Shown piece by piece: positions 18,514 through 26,511 of a DNA stretch of 64,000 bases. This DNA comes from JABGQS01 sp963674545 (lineage in GTDB: Bacteria; Bacillota; Clostridia; Christensenellales; SZUA-584), in contig CAXXFB010000001.1 in NCBI GenBank assembly GCA_963674545.2, forward strand, positions 868,001-932,000, given 5' to 3'. Position 1 is the stretch's first letter. Each line of letters starts with the position of its first letter. The position numbers and the translations under genes were made by a program. The notes below the pieces were generated by a model. That model made no database searches and was not told the origin of the DNA. It was given only the letters and a program-made list of their open reading frames with translations.

Positions 18514-18555
18514 CGTGACAAAAATCACATACTCATCGCACCCTAAGTATATACT
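18514..18555 (+). promoter_or_regulatory. HcpR-type operator and promoter of hcp
   Basis: GTGACAAAAATCAC (18515-18528) has the GTGA-N6-TCAC form of CRP/FNR/HcpR sites. A TATACT -10 box at 18550-18555 puts the predicted transcription start near 18562 and the operator centre at about -40.5, the class II activator position. The same operator form lies upstream of the HcpR-like gene (21179-21192). Confidence 0.75.
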
Positions 18556-18588
18556 TATAGTCATAAAGTAAATTTTAGGAGGATGATC

Positions 18589-20169
18589 ATGGACAATATG
18601 TTTTGTTATCAATGTCAGGAAACGGCAGGCGGAAAAGGCTGCACAAAAATCGGCGTATGCGGTAAAGCACCCGAAGTTGCCCAGAACCTAGATTCACTCA
18701 AATATCTGGCAAAAGAGCTGGCTGCAAAAACAAACGAAGCAAACCCCGACAGTGAGACCTTAAAGCAGATCGATGTATTTATTATGAACACGCTTTTTAA
18801 GTGCATCACTAATGCGAATTTTGACCCGCAGGCGCTTTCTGAAACTGTAACCGAAGGACGAACCCTATATAACAAAGTTAGCAGCGAAGACCTGGATTTC
18901 GCAGCTGAGCACGCAAAAGGCAATGCGCTTGTTACAGCCGATGAAGACTTAAGAAGCGCAAGAGAAACGATTCTTTACGGTGTTATGGGAATAGCGGCAT
19001 ATCATTCTCATGCATACAACCTTGGCAAGTTTTCTCAGACTGTGTTCGATTTCACCAGAAAAGCTCTTGCAGCGCTGCTTGACGATTCGATAGACCTTGG
19101 CGGATATTTTTCTTTGATCGACGAAACGGGCAAATATGGTGTGAAAGCAATGGCTCTTCTCGATGAAACCAACACTAGCTCTTATGGGAATCCGGAGATA
19201 ACCACAGTAGACATCGGCACAAGAAACAACCCCGGTATACTCGTTTCCGGACACGACCTGCACGATATCAAAGAGCTGCTTGAACAGACAGAAGGCAGCG
19301 GCGTAGACGTGTATACCCACGGAGAGATGCTGCCGGCGCATTATTATCCCGAGCTTAAGAAATACACCCACCTTGCCGGGAACTACGGAGGCTCTTGGTG
19401 GCACCAAAAGCAGGAGTTTGAGACTTTCAACGGCCCGATCCTCTTTACTACGAACTGCCTCGTACCGCCCGCAAAAGACGCTGGGTATAACGACAGAGTT
19501 TATATGACAGGCAACACCGGCATGCCCGGCTGGAAAAGAATAAAAACTGATGAAAACGGGAAAAAAGACTTTTCTGAAATAATTGAGCATGCCAAAAAAA
19601 GTGCGCCCCCGACGCAGATCGAAACAGGAAGCATAACAGGAGGGTTCGCACACAACCAGGTTCTTGCTCTTGCTGATAAAGTTGTCGATGCCGTCAAAAG
19701 CGGAGCCATAAAAAAGTTTGTCGTGATGGCTGGCTGCGATGGTCGTTTCAAGCAACGCCGCTATTACACAGGATTTGCGCAGGCGCTGCCAAAAGACACA
19801 GTGATACTTACCGCCGGATGTGCAAAATACCGCTATAATAAGCTGGACCTCGGTGACATCGGCGGCATACCGAGAGTACTGGACGCCGGGCAGTGCAACG
19901 ATTCATACTCGCTTGCAGTTATAGCCATAAAGCTGGCAGAAGTTTTCGGCTGCGATATAAACGAACTGCCTATAGCTTATAACATTGCATGGTATGAGCA
20001 GAAAGCCGTTATAGTTTTGCTGGCGCTGCTTCACCTGGGTGTAAAGAACATACACGTCGGCCCGACTCTGCCGGCTTTCCTGTCGGACAATGTAGCAAAA
20101 TTTCTTATCGACACGTTTGGGCTCGGCACTATTTCAACTGTTGAAGAAGATATAGCAAAAATGATATAA
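18589..20169 (+). CDS. hcp: Hydroxylamine reductase / hybrid-cluster protein
   Basis: About 526 residues from the ATG at 18589, chosen because AGGAGG ends six bases before it; an ATG six bases upstream directly abuts the AGGAGG. Cys6, Cys9, Cys18 and Cys24 form the N-terminal CX2CX8CX5C cluster motif typical of strict anaerobes. Hybrid-cluster ligands are seen in SGHDLHDI, YTHGEMLPAHYYPEL, TTNCL, GCDGR and ILTAGCAKYRYN. Hcp reduces nitric oxide or hydroxylamine in nitrosative-stress defence. Cotranscribed with a small cupin gene. Confidence 0.97.
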   Translation: MDNMFCYQCQETAGGKGCTKIGVCGKAPEVAQNLDSLKYLAKELAAKTNEANPDSETLKQIDVFIMNTLFKCITNANFDPQALSETVTEGRTLYNKVSSEDLDFAAEHAKGNALVTADEDLRSARETILYGVMGIAAYHSHAYNLGKFSQTVFDFTRKALAALLDDSIDLGGYFSLIDETGKYGVKAMALLDETNTSSYGNPEITTVDIGTRNNPGILVSGHDLHDIKELLEQTEGSGVDVYTHGEMLPAHYYPELKKYTHLAGNYGGSWWHQKQEFETFNGPILFTTNCLVPPAKDAGYNDRVYMTGNTGMPGWKRIKTDENGKKDFSEIIEHAKKSAPPTQIETGSITGGFAHNQVLALADKVVDAVKSGAIKKFVVMAGCDGRFKQRRYYTGFAQALPKDTVILTAGCAKYRYNKLDLGDIGGIPRVLDAGQCNDSYSLAVIAIKLAEVFGCDINELPIAYNIAWYEQKAVIVLLALLHLGVKNIHVGPTLPAFLSDNVAKFLIDTFGLGTISTVEEDIAKMI

Positions 20170-20185
20170 GAGGAGACAGTAAAAA

Positions 20186-20509
20186 ATGATCAATAAAGTA
20201 TATAAATATACACTGGGAAATGAAAAAACTATTGAGCGGATCGTGGCTGATGACAATGTTAACATCAACCACATGATACTGAATAAAGGTGAATGCCTGC
20301 CGGAACACTATTCAAACTCTAACGTTTACATGAGCGTTATTCGTGGCGCTGTTACGCTGCAGCTTGACGATGCGAAAGAAGAAACGTTTGGCATTGGCAG
20401 CATAATCAATATTGCATACAACACAAAGATGAACGTATGTAATAAAAACGATGAAACGCTGGAGATATTCGTTTTCAAAGCGCCTGCACCGCAGAATTAT
20501 ACAGCTTAG
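20186..20509 (+). CDS. Small cupin-domain protein
   Basis: A 107-residue single-domain cupin: residues 28-90 contain HMILNKGECLPEHYSNSNVYMSVIRGAV followed by GSIINIAYNTKMNVCN, with His and Glu metal-ligand candidates in the first motif. It follows hcp by 16 bp and has its own AGGAG, so it belongs to the hcp transcript. Its role is unknown. The stop overlaps the end of the convergent HcpR-like gene by 4 bp. Confidence 0.85.
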   Translation: MINKVYKYTLGNEKTIERIVADDNVNINHMILNKGECLPEHYSNSNVYMSVIRGAVTLQLDDAKEETFGIGSIINIAYNTKMNVCNKNDETLEIFVFKAPAPQNYTA

Positions 20510-21162
20510 AGTTCATCAGGCATAAGAACTGTGAAGGTATTCTTTTCAAAATCGAGGATACCTTCTTTTTTCATTTTCGACAGCTCACGTGAGAGTACGC
20601 TCCTGTCTACTCCGAGGTATTCAGCCAGGTCGTTGCGGCTGTATGGTATCTTGACAGTAGCGCTCTTCTTTCTGCTCATAACGTCGCCTAAGTACATGGA
20701 TATCTTTTCTCTTGTATTCTTTGCTGTAAGATAATCTATTTTCTGATTTAGAAACATGTTTTTCTCCGCCAGTATGGAGACGAGGTTATGTATCAGTTTG
20801 CTATGGAACTGGCAGGAGTTAGTGCAGGTGTAGAGGAACTTGTCTATCGGCATAAAAAGCACGGAACAGTCTGTTTTGGCTATGACGCTGACGGGCGACT
20901 CTTTGACATCTGCTGCAGCGATACTCTCTGCAAAGAACTGCCCCTTGCCTGCGCTCATCATTATACGCCGTTGTCCGGAGATGCTTTCTTTCACGATGTT
21001 GACAGCGCCTGTAAGCACGACTCCTATCGAGCTTATCTTATCGCCTGCGAGGAATATGAATTCATTTTTGTCGTACGATTTAGAATATGCACCCATACAC
21101 CTTAGCATGTCGTGCAGATCGTCGAAATCTATTCCTTTGAACAGCTTTATATTCTGATACAT
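20506..21162 (-). CDS. Crp/Fnr-family regulator, HcpR-like
   Basis: About 218 residues: a cyclic-nucleotide-binding-like beta-barrel (about 1-125), a long dimer helix, and a winged-helix domain with SRNDLAEYLGVDRSVLSRELSKMKKEGIL (about 170-198). I place the start at the ATG at 21162, which has AGGAG six bases upstream; the longer reading frame would begin inside the operator. Context (hcp, cupin, ferredoxin, matching operators) supports an HcpR role, a NO/nitrosative-stress activator. The operator lies between the predicted promoter and the start codon, which suggests self-repression. Confidence 0.88.
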   Translation of the reverse strand: MYQNIKLFKGIDFDDLHDMLRCMGAYSKSYDKNEFIFLAGDKISSIGVVLTGAVNIVKESISGQRRIMMSAGKGQFFAESIAAADVKESPVSVIAKTDCSVLFMPIDKFLYTCTNSCQFHSKLIHNLVSILAEKNMFLNQKIDYLTAKNTREKISMYLGDVMSRKKSATVKIPYSRNDLAEYLGVDRSVLSRELSKMKKEGILDFEKNTFTVLMPDEL

Positions 21163-21176
21163 TTTTTCTCCTTTTT

Positions 21177-21240
21177 TTGTGACAATAATCACATCTGTTC
21201 TGACGTCAGTATACTATAATACAATTGTAAAATCAAGAAA
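21177..21240. promoter_or_regulatory. Divergent HcpR-type operator and promoters (regulator / ferredoxin)
   Basis: GTGACAATAATCAC (21179-21192) matches the hcp operator at 13 of 14 positions. Rightward, TATAAT (21215-21220) gives a start near 21227 with the operator centred at about -41.5. Leftward, TTGATT, a 17-bp spacer and TATACT give a start near 21208, placing the operator downstream of the start. The same site is therefore positioned to activate the ferredoxin gene and repress the regulator gene. Confidence 0.72.
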
Positions 21241-21252
21241 GAGAGTGCATTT

Positions 21253-21900
21253 ATGAAAAGAAATGTTATAGAGATAGACAGAGAGAAATGCACGGGCTGC
21301 GGCGCCTGTGCGAATGCGTGCCACCAGGGAGCAATATCAATGATCGACGGAAAAGCACAGCTTGTGCGTGAAGATCACTGCGACGGCCTCGGCATGTGCC
21401 TGCCCCAGTGCCCGGTGGATGCTATCAAGATGGTGGAAAAGGAAGTGAGCGCTGCTCCGCAATTCGTATGCCCCTCTACCGTAGCAAAGCAAGTGGAGCA
21501 CGCAAAGCAAGTGCCTAATGATCCGGAAGGCGAAATAGGCTCTCAGCTAAAGCAGTGGCCGGTGCAGATTAAGCTGGTTAACCCTATCGCACCATATTTG
21601 CACGGAGCTGACCTGCTTATCGCCGCAGACTGCTGCGGGTTTGCATACGGAGACTTCCACCGCAAATTTATGAAAGACAAAATCACGCTGGTCGGGTGTC
21701 CTAAGCTGGACGCCGTTGACTACAGCGATAAGCTTGCCGATATAATCGCCAGCAACGACATTCACAGCATCACTGTCACAAGGATGACCGTGCCGTGCTG
21801 CGGAGGACTGACAAGAGCAGTTGAGACGGCGGTACAAAAGAGCGGCAAGGATATACCAATTAACGTACACGTCATATCTCCGGAAGGAGAGATTGTGTAA
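21253..21900 (+). CDS. 4Fe-4S ferredoxin-like protein of the hcp regulon
   Basis: A 215-residue protein. Residues 13-23 (CTGCGACANAC) form a complete 4Fe-4S motif. The second ferredoxin motif is unusual, CDGLGMCLPQCP, keeping three cysteines in a CX5CX3CP pattern. The C-terminal 110 residues contain further cysteines (DCCGFAYGDFHRKF, VGCPKLD, VPCCGGL) that may hold another metal site. Proteins of this type often accompany hcp in clostridia and probably donate electrons to Hcp; this is inference from context. Confidence 0.85.
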   Translation: MKRNVIEIDREKCTGCGACANACHQGAISMIDGKAQLVREDHCDGLGMCLPQCPVDAIKMVEKEVSAAPQFVCPSTVAKQVEHAKQVPNDPEGEIGSQLKQWPVQIKLVNPIAPYLHGADLLIAADCCGFAYGDFHRKFMKDKITLVGCPKLDAVDYSDKLADIIASNDIHSITVTRMTVPCCGGLTRAVETAVQKSGKDIPINVHVISPEGEIV

Positions 21901-21903
21901 CCA

Positions 21904-21919
21904 CCCGGTGGACACCGGG
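21904..21919. repeat. Perfect 7-bp inverted repeat with GA loop
   Basis: CCCGGTG (21904-21910) and CACCGGG (21913-21919) follow the ferredoxin stop directly. It precedes the true terminator, has no T tract, and could be a 3'-end stabilising hairpin. Confidence 0.5.
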
Positions 21920-21951
21920 ACCTCGCTAAATGGAGAGAGGATGTAGGGAGA

Positions 21952-21980
21952 GGCACACCGATATGGTGTGTCTTTTCCTT
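21952..21980 (+). terminator. Intrinsic terminator after the ferredoxin gene
   Basis: GCACACC (21953-21959) pairs with GGTGTGT (21965-21971), followed by a T-rich tract. Confidence 0.8.
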
Positions 21981-21989
21981 ATCTAAGTT

Positions 21990-23029
21990 TTAATCACCGA
22001 TATCATTTCCGTTATAAAAACCATCCCAAATTTCATTCCAAGGTTTCAACACCAGACACGAATTGTTATTTATAAACATTGATTTAATTTTAATATAAAA
22101 ATCTTCATCATTCAGTTCTTTTTCAGGATCACAGTAGTAAATTATCCTCTTTAAATGTTTATTATTCTTAATCGCATTATTAATATGCTGGTCATTATTC
22201 CCACTGTATCCCCATATATGTATTTCAATATAATCTTCACTCTTTAGATTCTCTAAGTAGCGATTCAGAAGTGATATTGGAGAAAAAAACGGAAACGATA
22301 TTGGAAAGCCAAATCCTCCCCTTGATTTTCTTAATTTGTCTTCACTGTCAAATCCCCAAATCAAACAATCTTGCTCTATTTCATTAATTTCTTCATTGCT
22401 AAATAAACTATGGTCAAATTCTTTAACCCTTGAATCATATTTTTCAATTCCAACTCCGTTGTTTCTTTTATAAATTACTTTAAAATAATCAAAGCCTCCA
22501 TGAAGATGTTTTACATCTTTGCTGAAAATATCATCCAGTATGTAATCAAAGTTTGTTGTAAAAACTTCATCAAAACCACTAATAAAGCTCTTTGCATTAT
22601 TTATATCTACTTCTTTTTCTACACAAGAAAAACCATTATTTCCTTCATTAAAGCAAATCTTTTTTGCTGAATCAATTAGGCTATCCACTCCTTCTAATTC
22701 AAACAATGTAGCAATCATAATTATTGTTTCAATATTTATTGATTCTAATTCATTTGCTAGCCCAAAATTAATAAAATACTTTTCGTACAAATCCTTTGAT
22801 TTATCCATACTTGAAAAATACTCAAATAACATTTCGATAATATTTTCCTTATAATCTGGCGTATTTAATAATCTGGTTATATCATTTATCTTTTCTTTTA
22901 CACTTTTTATAGTACAGGATTAGCTCGCGCAAGTTTTTCTAACATTTTTCTATTTTCATACGCGCTAATCAGCTGAGATGAGAATCCATTTCCAACTAGT
23001 AAAATTCGTTTTTCTTCCATTACAACCAT
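21990..23029 (-). pseudogene. AbiH/SIR2-like defence protein gene broken by one frameshift
   Basis: The main open frame (21990-22832) lacks an N-terminus. A different frame upstream, starting at 23029 or 23020 and ending at 22907, encodes EEKRILLVGNGFSSQLI, the nucleotide-binding start typical of AbiH-like proteins. The downstream frame is open from the break (KSVKEKINDITRLLNTPDYKENIIEM) into the main body. The body has VFTTNFDYILDDIF, HLHGGF and IHIWGYSGNNDQHI, equivalent to the AbiH/SIR2 motifs TFNYT, HIHG and GHSLG. One indel near 22908-22915 separates the halves. The gene is much more AT-rich than its neighbours, suggesting transfer. AbiH proteins belong to phage abortive-infection systems. 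Confidence 0.72.
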
Positions 23030-23108
23030 ATACCTCCATAGTTATATTACAATTATACATATATAACAGATGCGTTTCAATCGTAGTCACATATTATATT
23101 AGATATGT

Positions 23109-23114
23109 TATAAT
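23109..23114 (+). promoter_or_regulatory. -10 element for the methyltransferase operon
   Basis: TATAAT about 38 bp upstream of the ATG, in an AT-rich region shared with the divergent AbiH-like gene. No good -35 is seen. Confidence 0.45.
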
Positions 23115-23151
23115 ATTAAAAACCAATTACTTTAAAAAGGAAGCCTATCTT

Positions 23152-24114
23152 ATGCAGCCGGACATGGAAAAAATAATAACATCCCAGCTTAAAACCAACG
23201 CTCTTAAAAGCCTGTTCTGGAGTCAGAATTTCCTTGGCAGCTCAGAGTTCTCTTTTGAGTGCTCGCAGTATACTATAGACACGTTTTTGAGCGACAGGCA
23301 AAGCGTACTTTCTTTTATACAGTCTTTAGAAGAAAGCGGCAACAAAAAGCAGTTTGCCGCTGCTATTGGCGGACTTATTATCGAGACACTGCAGGATATT
23401 AACCAGTTTCTTGTTTTCGATGACGAAGGACGGCAGGCTATTGCGGACGTTTACCTTGAGTTCATGGAAAATATAGAAACGCTTTGCCTGCAGGACAAGC
23501 TTGATGCTGACACTATAACACAGGCTTTCCGGCAGCATTATCTAAACATAAAAGATTCGCTCGTTTCTACCAACGGTACAAAGGTATTTGAAGAATATAG
23601 TGATTCGCCGGTGATAAGCAAAAAGGTGTGCAGCGAATATACGCCGCAGTTTCAACTGGAGATACTTCATATCAACCCGTATACGCTGAGCGAGCCTGTG
23701 CTGGACCTTGGCTGCGGAAGAAGCGGCGGGCTGGTCAAATATCTGCTTAGCCTGGGAATAGACGCCTATGGCGCAGACAGAAACGCAGAGGTCCACTCGA
23801 ACCTTATAAGGCAGGACTGGCTGAGCATGGAGTTCGAACCGGGTTACTGGGGCACAGTAATTTCGCACATGGCGTTCTCTAACCACTTCAGGCATGCTTC
23901 CGGGAACGGCCGGAAGAGCTTGTATGCAGATAAATATCACGATATATTGCGAAGCCTTAAACCGGGCGGTGAGTTTATATATGCACCAGGGCTTCAAGAA
24001 GCTGAAAAAGAGATAAAAAGTACCGGGCTTTATACGCTGCGCAGATATCCGACAGGCGATGATGCAAAGCTTTTCAGCACAAAGATAAAGAAACTGAAGG
24101 GAGACCAAAAATGA
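23152..24114 (+). CDS. Class I SAM-dependent methyltransferase
   Basis: About 320 residues from the ATG at 23152, chosen because an AAAGGAAG precedes it; the longer open frame would include the promoter. The N-terminal half (about 1-170) is alpha-helical and of unknown family. The C-terminal half is a Rossmann methyltransferase with EPVLDLGCGRSGGLVKYL (motif I), GADRN (motif II) and LRSLKPGGEFIYAPG (motif V/VI). The substrate is unknown. It overlaps the downstream HIT gene by 4 bp. Confidence 0.85.
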   Translation: MQPDMEKIITSQLKTNALKSLFWSQNFLGSSEFSFECSQYTIDTFLSDRQSVLSFIQSLEESGNKKQFAAAIGGLIIETLQDINQFLVFDDEGRQAIADVYLEFMENIETLCLQDKLDADTITQAFRQHYLNIKDSLVSTNGTKVFEEYSDSPVISKKVCSEYTPQFQLEILHINPYTLSEPVLDLGCGRSGGLVKYLLSLGIDAYGADRNAEVHSNLIRQDWLSMEFEPGYWGTVISHMAFSNHFRHASGNGRKSLYADKYHDILRSLKPGGEFIYAPGLQEAEKEIKSTGLYTLRRYPTGDDAKLFSTKIKKLKGDQK

Positions 24115-24554
24115 GCAATGAACCATGCATTATATGCAGTAAACACAAAGACACAACATTTGAGATCTACCGCAGCGAGCGCTTTGTAATCAACCACTTT
24201 GTGCCGCTGCCTGACACTGACAAAAATTACCTTGGTTACTATATGATTGAAAGCAGACGGCATTTCAAGGGGTTCTACGAAGCCACTGAAGAAGAAGCAA
24301 AAGCTTTTGGTCTTGCCCAGCGAGCGCTCTCGAAAGCGCTAAAAAAGGCGCTTAGCTGTGAGCACGTTTACTTTTTCGTGCTGGGCGACGGCATCCCTCA
24401 TCTGCACATACACGTTATAGCGAAATACCATGGTGCACCAAGGGAATATTGGGGTCCCAAGGTGGATGAATGGCCGGATGCACCGCACGGAGGCGCTGAA
24501 GAGATATTGAAAATAAATGAGGCAGTTAAGGGCGAGCTTGAGAAGGAGTTCTAA
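24111..24554 (+). CDS. HIT-family nucleotide-binding protein
   Basis: A 147-residue histidine-triad protein; the triad is in HLHIHVIAKYHG (about 99-110). CIICSKHKDTTFEIY at the N-terminus resembles the zinc-binding start of HIT hydrolases. The family hydrolyses nucleoside phosphoramidates or dinucleotide polyphosphates. Translationally coupled to the methyltransferase by ATGA overlap. Confidence 0.88.
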   Translation: MSNEPCIICSKHKDTTFEIYRSERFVINHFVPLPDTDKNYLGYYMIESRRHFKGFYEATEEEAKAFGLAQRALSKALKKALSCEHVYFFVLGDGIPHLHIHVIAKYHGAPREYWGPKVDEWPDAPHGGAEEILKINEAVKGELEKEF

Positions 24555-24577
24555 GATTATATTAATAAGGAGCGCCT

Positions 24578-25105
24578 ATGCGTCTATTTGTTGCAGTCAA
24601 CTTTGACAAAAACACAAAAAGAAAGATCCAGCAGGTTCAGCGCCGTCTTGAGAAAAGTGCGGACGGCAGCTTCACTCATCTTGAAAACATGCACCTCACT
24701 CTAGTTTTTATAGGTGAAGTCGGGGAAACACAACTCGAGCCTTTGAAAAGAGCTCTTGAAAAAATCAGGATGCCGAAGATGACGCTTGAATTTGGCAGCA
24801 CCGGCTTTTTCAAAAAAAGCAGCGGTGATATCTGGTGGATAGGCATACAGAGCAATGAATCGCTGAACCAACTGCAGAGCGATATCTATGAAAAGATAAA
24901 ACAGGCTGGCTTTTCGCTTCAGCCAAACGGCTTTAAACCGCATATCACGCTTGCACGAAAGGTGAGAGAAAAGCGCCGGATAGATAATACCGAATTGCTT
25001 GGAGACGCTTTTTCAACAAAGGTTGATTTCTTCAGTCTGATGCTTTCACACAGAATAAACGGCAGGCTGGTTTATACGGAACTTGAAAGCTACCCAAAAC
25101 ATTAA
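24578..25105 (+). CDS. thpR: RNA 2',3'-cyclic phosphodiesterase (ThpR/LigT family)
   Basis: A 175-residue 2H phosphoesterase. The two HxTx motifs are HLTLVF (about 40-45) and HITLAR (about 122-127). It begins MRLFVAVNFDKNTK, typical of ThpR, and hydrolyses 2',3'-cyclic phosphate termini of RNA. Third gene of a plus-strand group; its end overlaps the convergent mntP gene by 4 bp. Confidence 0.93.
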   Translation: MRLFVAVNFDKNTKRKIQQVQRRLEKSADGSFTHLENMHLTLVFIGEVGETQLEPLKRALEKIRMPKMTLEFGSTGFFKKSSGDIWWIGIQSNESLNQLQSDIYEKIKQAGFSLQPNGFKPHITLARKVREKRRIDNTELLGDAFSTKVDFFSLMLSHRINGRLVYTELESYPKH

Positions 25106-25671
25106 GCCCACACGCCAAGATGCTGCAGCAGTATCCTTGTTCCTATCAGTATCAGCACTAGACCGCCGGCAAGCTCCGCTTTAGATTTGAACCTTGCTCC
25201 GAACTTGTGCCCTATAAAAACCCCGCCGAAAGAAATGATAAAAGTGATTACGCCTATGAGAGCAACTGCCGGAGCTATCGACGTCTTCAGGAAAGCAAAA
25301 GTTATACCGACAGCCAGTGCATCTATGCTGGTTGCAACAGAGAGCACAAGAAGCTCTTTTATATCAAGAACATCTGCACTTTTTGCAGGACAGCTGTCTT
25401 TTTTCAACACTTCATATATCATCTTGCCGCCGATGAGAACCAGCAGACCGAACGCTATCCAGTGGTCGAAGCTGGTTATATAGCTCTCGAACTGCTTCCC
25501 GAGCAGCCAGCCAGCAAGAGGCATGAGCGCCTGAAAACCGCCGAAAAACAGCGCTATCACCGCAGCATTTTTCAGCTTCAGCCTGCTCATACTAAGCCCC
25601 TTGCACAACGACACCGCGAAAGCATCCATAGCAAGGCTGACCGCTATCAAAACCAGCTCAACAAAACCCAT
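25102..25671 (-). CDS. mntP: Manganese efflux pump MntP
   Basis: A 189-residue six-helix protein with AMDAFAVSLCKGL (about 14-26) and TSIDALAVGI (about 112-121), the paired Asp motifs of the MntP family. It exports Mn2+. An upstream yybP-ykoY riboswitch with its own terminator lies directly before the ribosome binding site, which supports manganese control and strengthens the assignment. Confidence 0.95.
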   Translation of the reverse strand: MGFVELVLIAVSLAMDAFAVSLCKGLSMSRLKLKNAAVIALFFGGFQALMPLAGWLLGKQFESYITSFDHWIAFGLLVLIGGKMIYEVLKKDSCPAKSADVLDIKELLVLSVATSIDALAVGITFAFLKTSIAPAVALIGVITFIISFGGVFIGHKFGARFKSKAELAGGLVLILIGTRILLQHLGVWA

Positions 25672-25686
25672 TCATTTCACCTCATA

Positions 25687-25855
25687 AAAAAATTAAGTGC
25701 CAATGCAGCACCTAATCACAACTCTGTTTGAGAGCTCCGGTACAGCAAAAGCCGTACACGAGTCTCGTTATTTAATGCAAGCCAGGCTTTTTATAGCCAG
25801 TATGTTGACTTACAGCGCCATATTGCGCCAACTACTCCCCCATGGACTAAAGAGA
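25687..25855 (-). promoter_or_regulatory. yybP-ykoY manganese riboswitch with terminator, upstream of mntP
   Basis: The minus-strand leader contains GGGGGAGTAG (about 25841-25832) and CGAGAC (25767-25762), the two conserved elements that meet at the Mn2+ pocket of yybP-ykoY RNAs. They are separated by a long hairpin arm, as expected. Downstream, TTAGGTGC pairs with GCACTTAA and is followed by seven T (25716-25687), a transcription terminator that the Mn-bound aptamer would prevent from forming. Confidence 0.88.
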
Positions 25856-25884
25856 ATTCTATATAATTTTCGGGTTTTTGTCAA
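25856..25884 (-). promoter_or_regulatory. Promoter of the mntP riboswitch transcript
   Basis: TTGACA at 25884-25879 on the minus strand, a 17-bp spacer and TAGAAT at 25861-25856. Confidence 0.7.
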
Positions 25885-25925
25885 GGCAGGTTCGGTTTTT
25901 AGGCCGCCTGTCTCCCGAAGTATTT

Positions 25926-26369
25926 TTACAGTGTCATCGTCATAAAGCCTTCCGCATCTTTAAAACCCGATTTCATATATAAAGACCTGCCCATGTCTGA
26001 AGCGTGCAGCAGCATCTTATATTTCTTCTGAGCCGCTTCATCCATCACGAGCTCCAGCAGTTTTGCGGCTATGCCCCTGCGGCGGTATTCCGGTTTTGTG
26101 TACATATTTGTGATGTATGAAATATACCCCGTCGGATTGGTGAATGTCGGCGGAAGCTGGAAAAAGCAAACCCCGCCCGTTGCGACGATCTCACCGCTTT
26201 CTTTCGCGACCCAGCAGACAAGAGTTCCATTTTCTAAAGACGATGTGAAGTAGGCTTCTAGCTCACCGCTGATATCGTTTGAAGCCAAAGAGCCTTCGTC
26301 GGTTAGTTGTCTTTTCCGCAGTTCAACTAACTGCGATACATCATCTTTTTCCGCTTTTCTATAGTTCAT
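25926..26369 (-). CDS. GNAT-family N-acetyltransferase
   Basis: A 147-residue single GNAT domain. Motif A is YTKPEYRRRGIAAKLLELVMDEA (about 93-115), where the RRRGIA turn binds the acetyl-CoA pyrophosphate, and LLHASDMGRSLYMKSGFK is motif B. The acceptor is unknown. Similar in architecture to the second GNAT gene at 36.6-37.1 kb, so the two are related paralogues. Confidence 0.88.
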   Translation of the reverse strand: MNYRKAEKDDVSQLVELRKRQLTDEGSLASNDISGELEAYFTSSLENGTLVCWVAKESGEIVATGGVCFFQLPPTFTNPTGYISYITNMYTKPEYRRRGIAAKLLELVMDEAAQKKYKMLLHASDMGRSLYMKSGFKDAEGFMTMTL

Positions 26370-26461
26370 TCATCTGTCTCTCCTCTATAGTAATCAGCTT
26401 ACATACTGTCCTCAAAATTATATCATAATTCATATAATAGTCCAAAAAAAGCGGGTCACAA

Positions 26462-26495
26462 AAACACCGCCGGTACAAGCCCGACGGCGTCTTTA
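26462..26495 (-). terminator. Intrinsic terminator of the BlaR1-like gene
   Basis: An imperfect hairpin (26464-26490) with CCG/CGG and CGG/CCG pairings and an outer AC/GT, followed on the minus strand by a short T run. Confidence 0.6.
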
Positions 26496-26511
26496 GAAAT
26501 AGGAATCAATG

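Noticed and set aside
18949..19755. 268-aa minus-strand ORF
   Set aside because: Antisense shadow of hcp.
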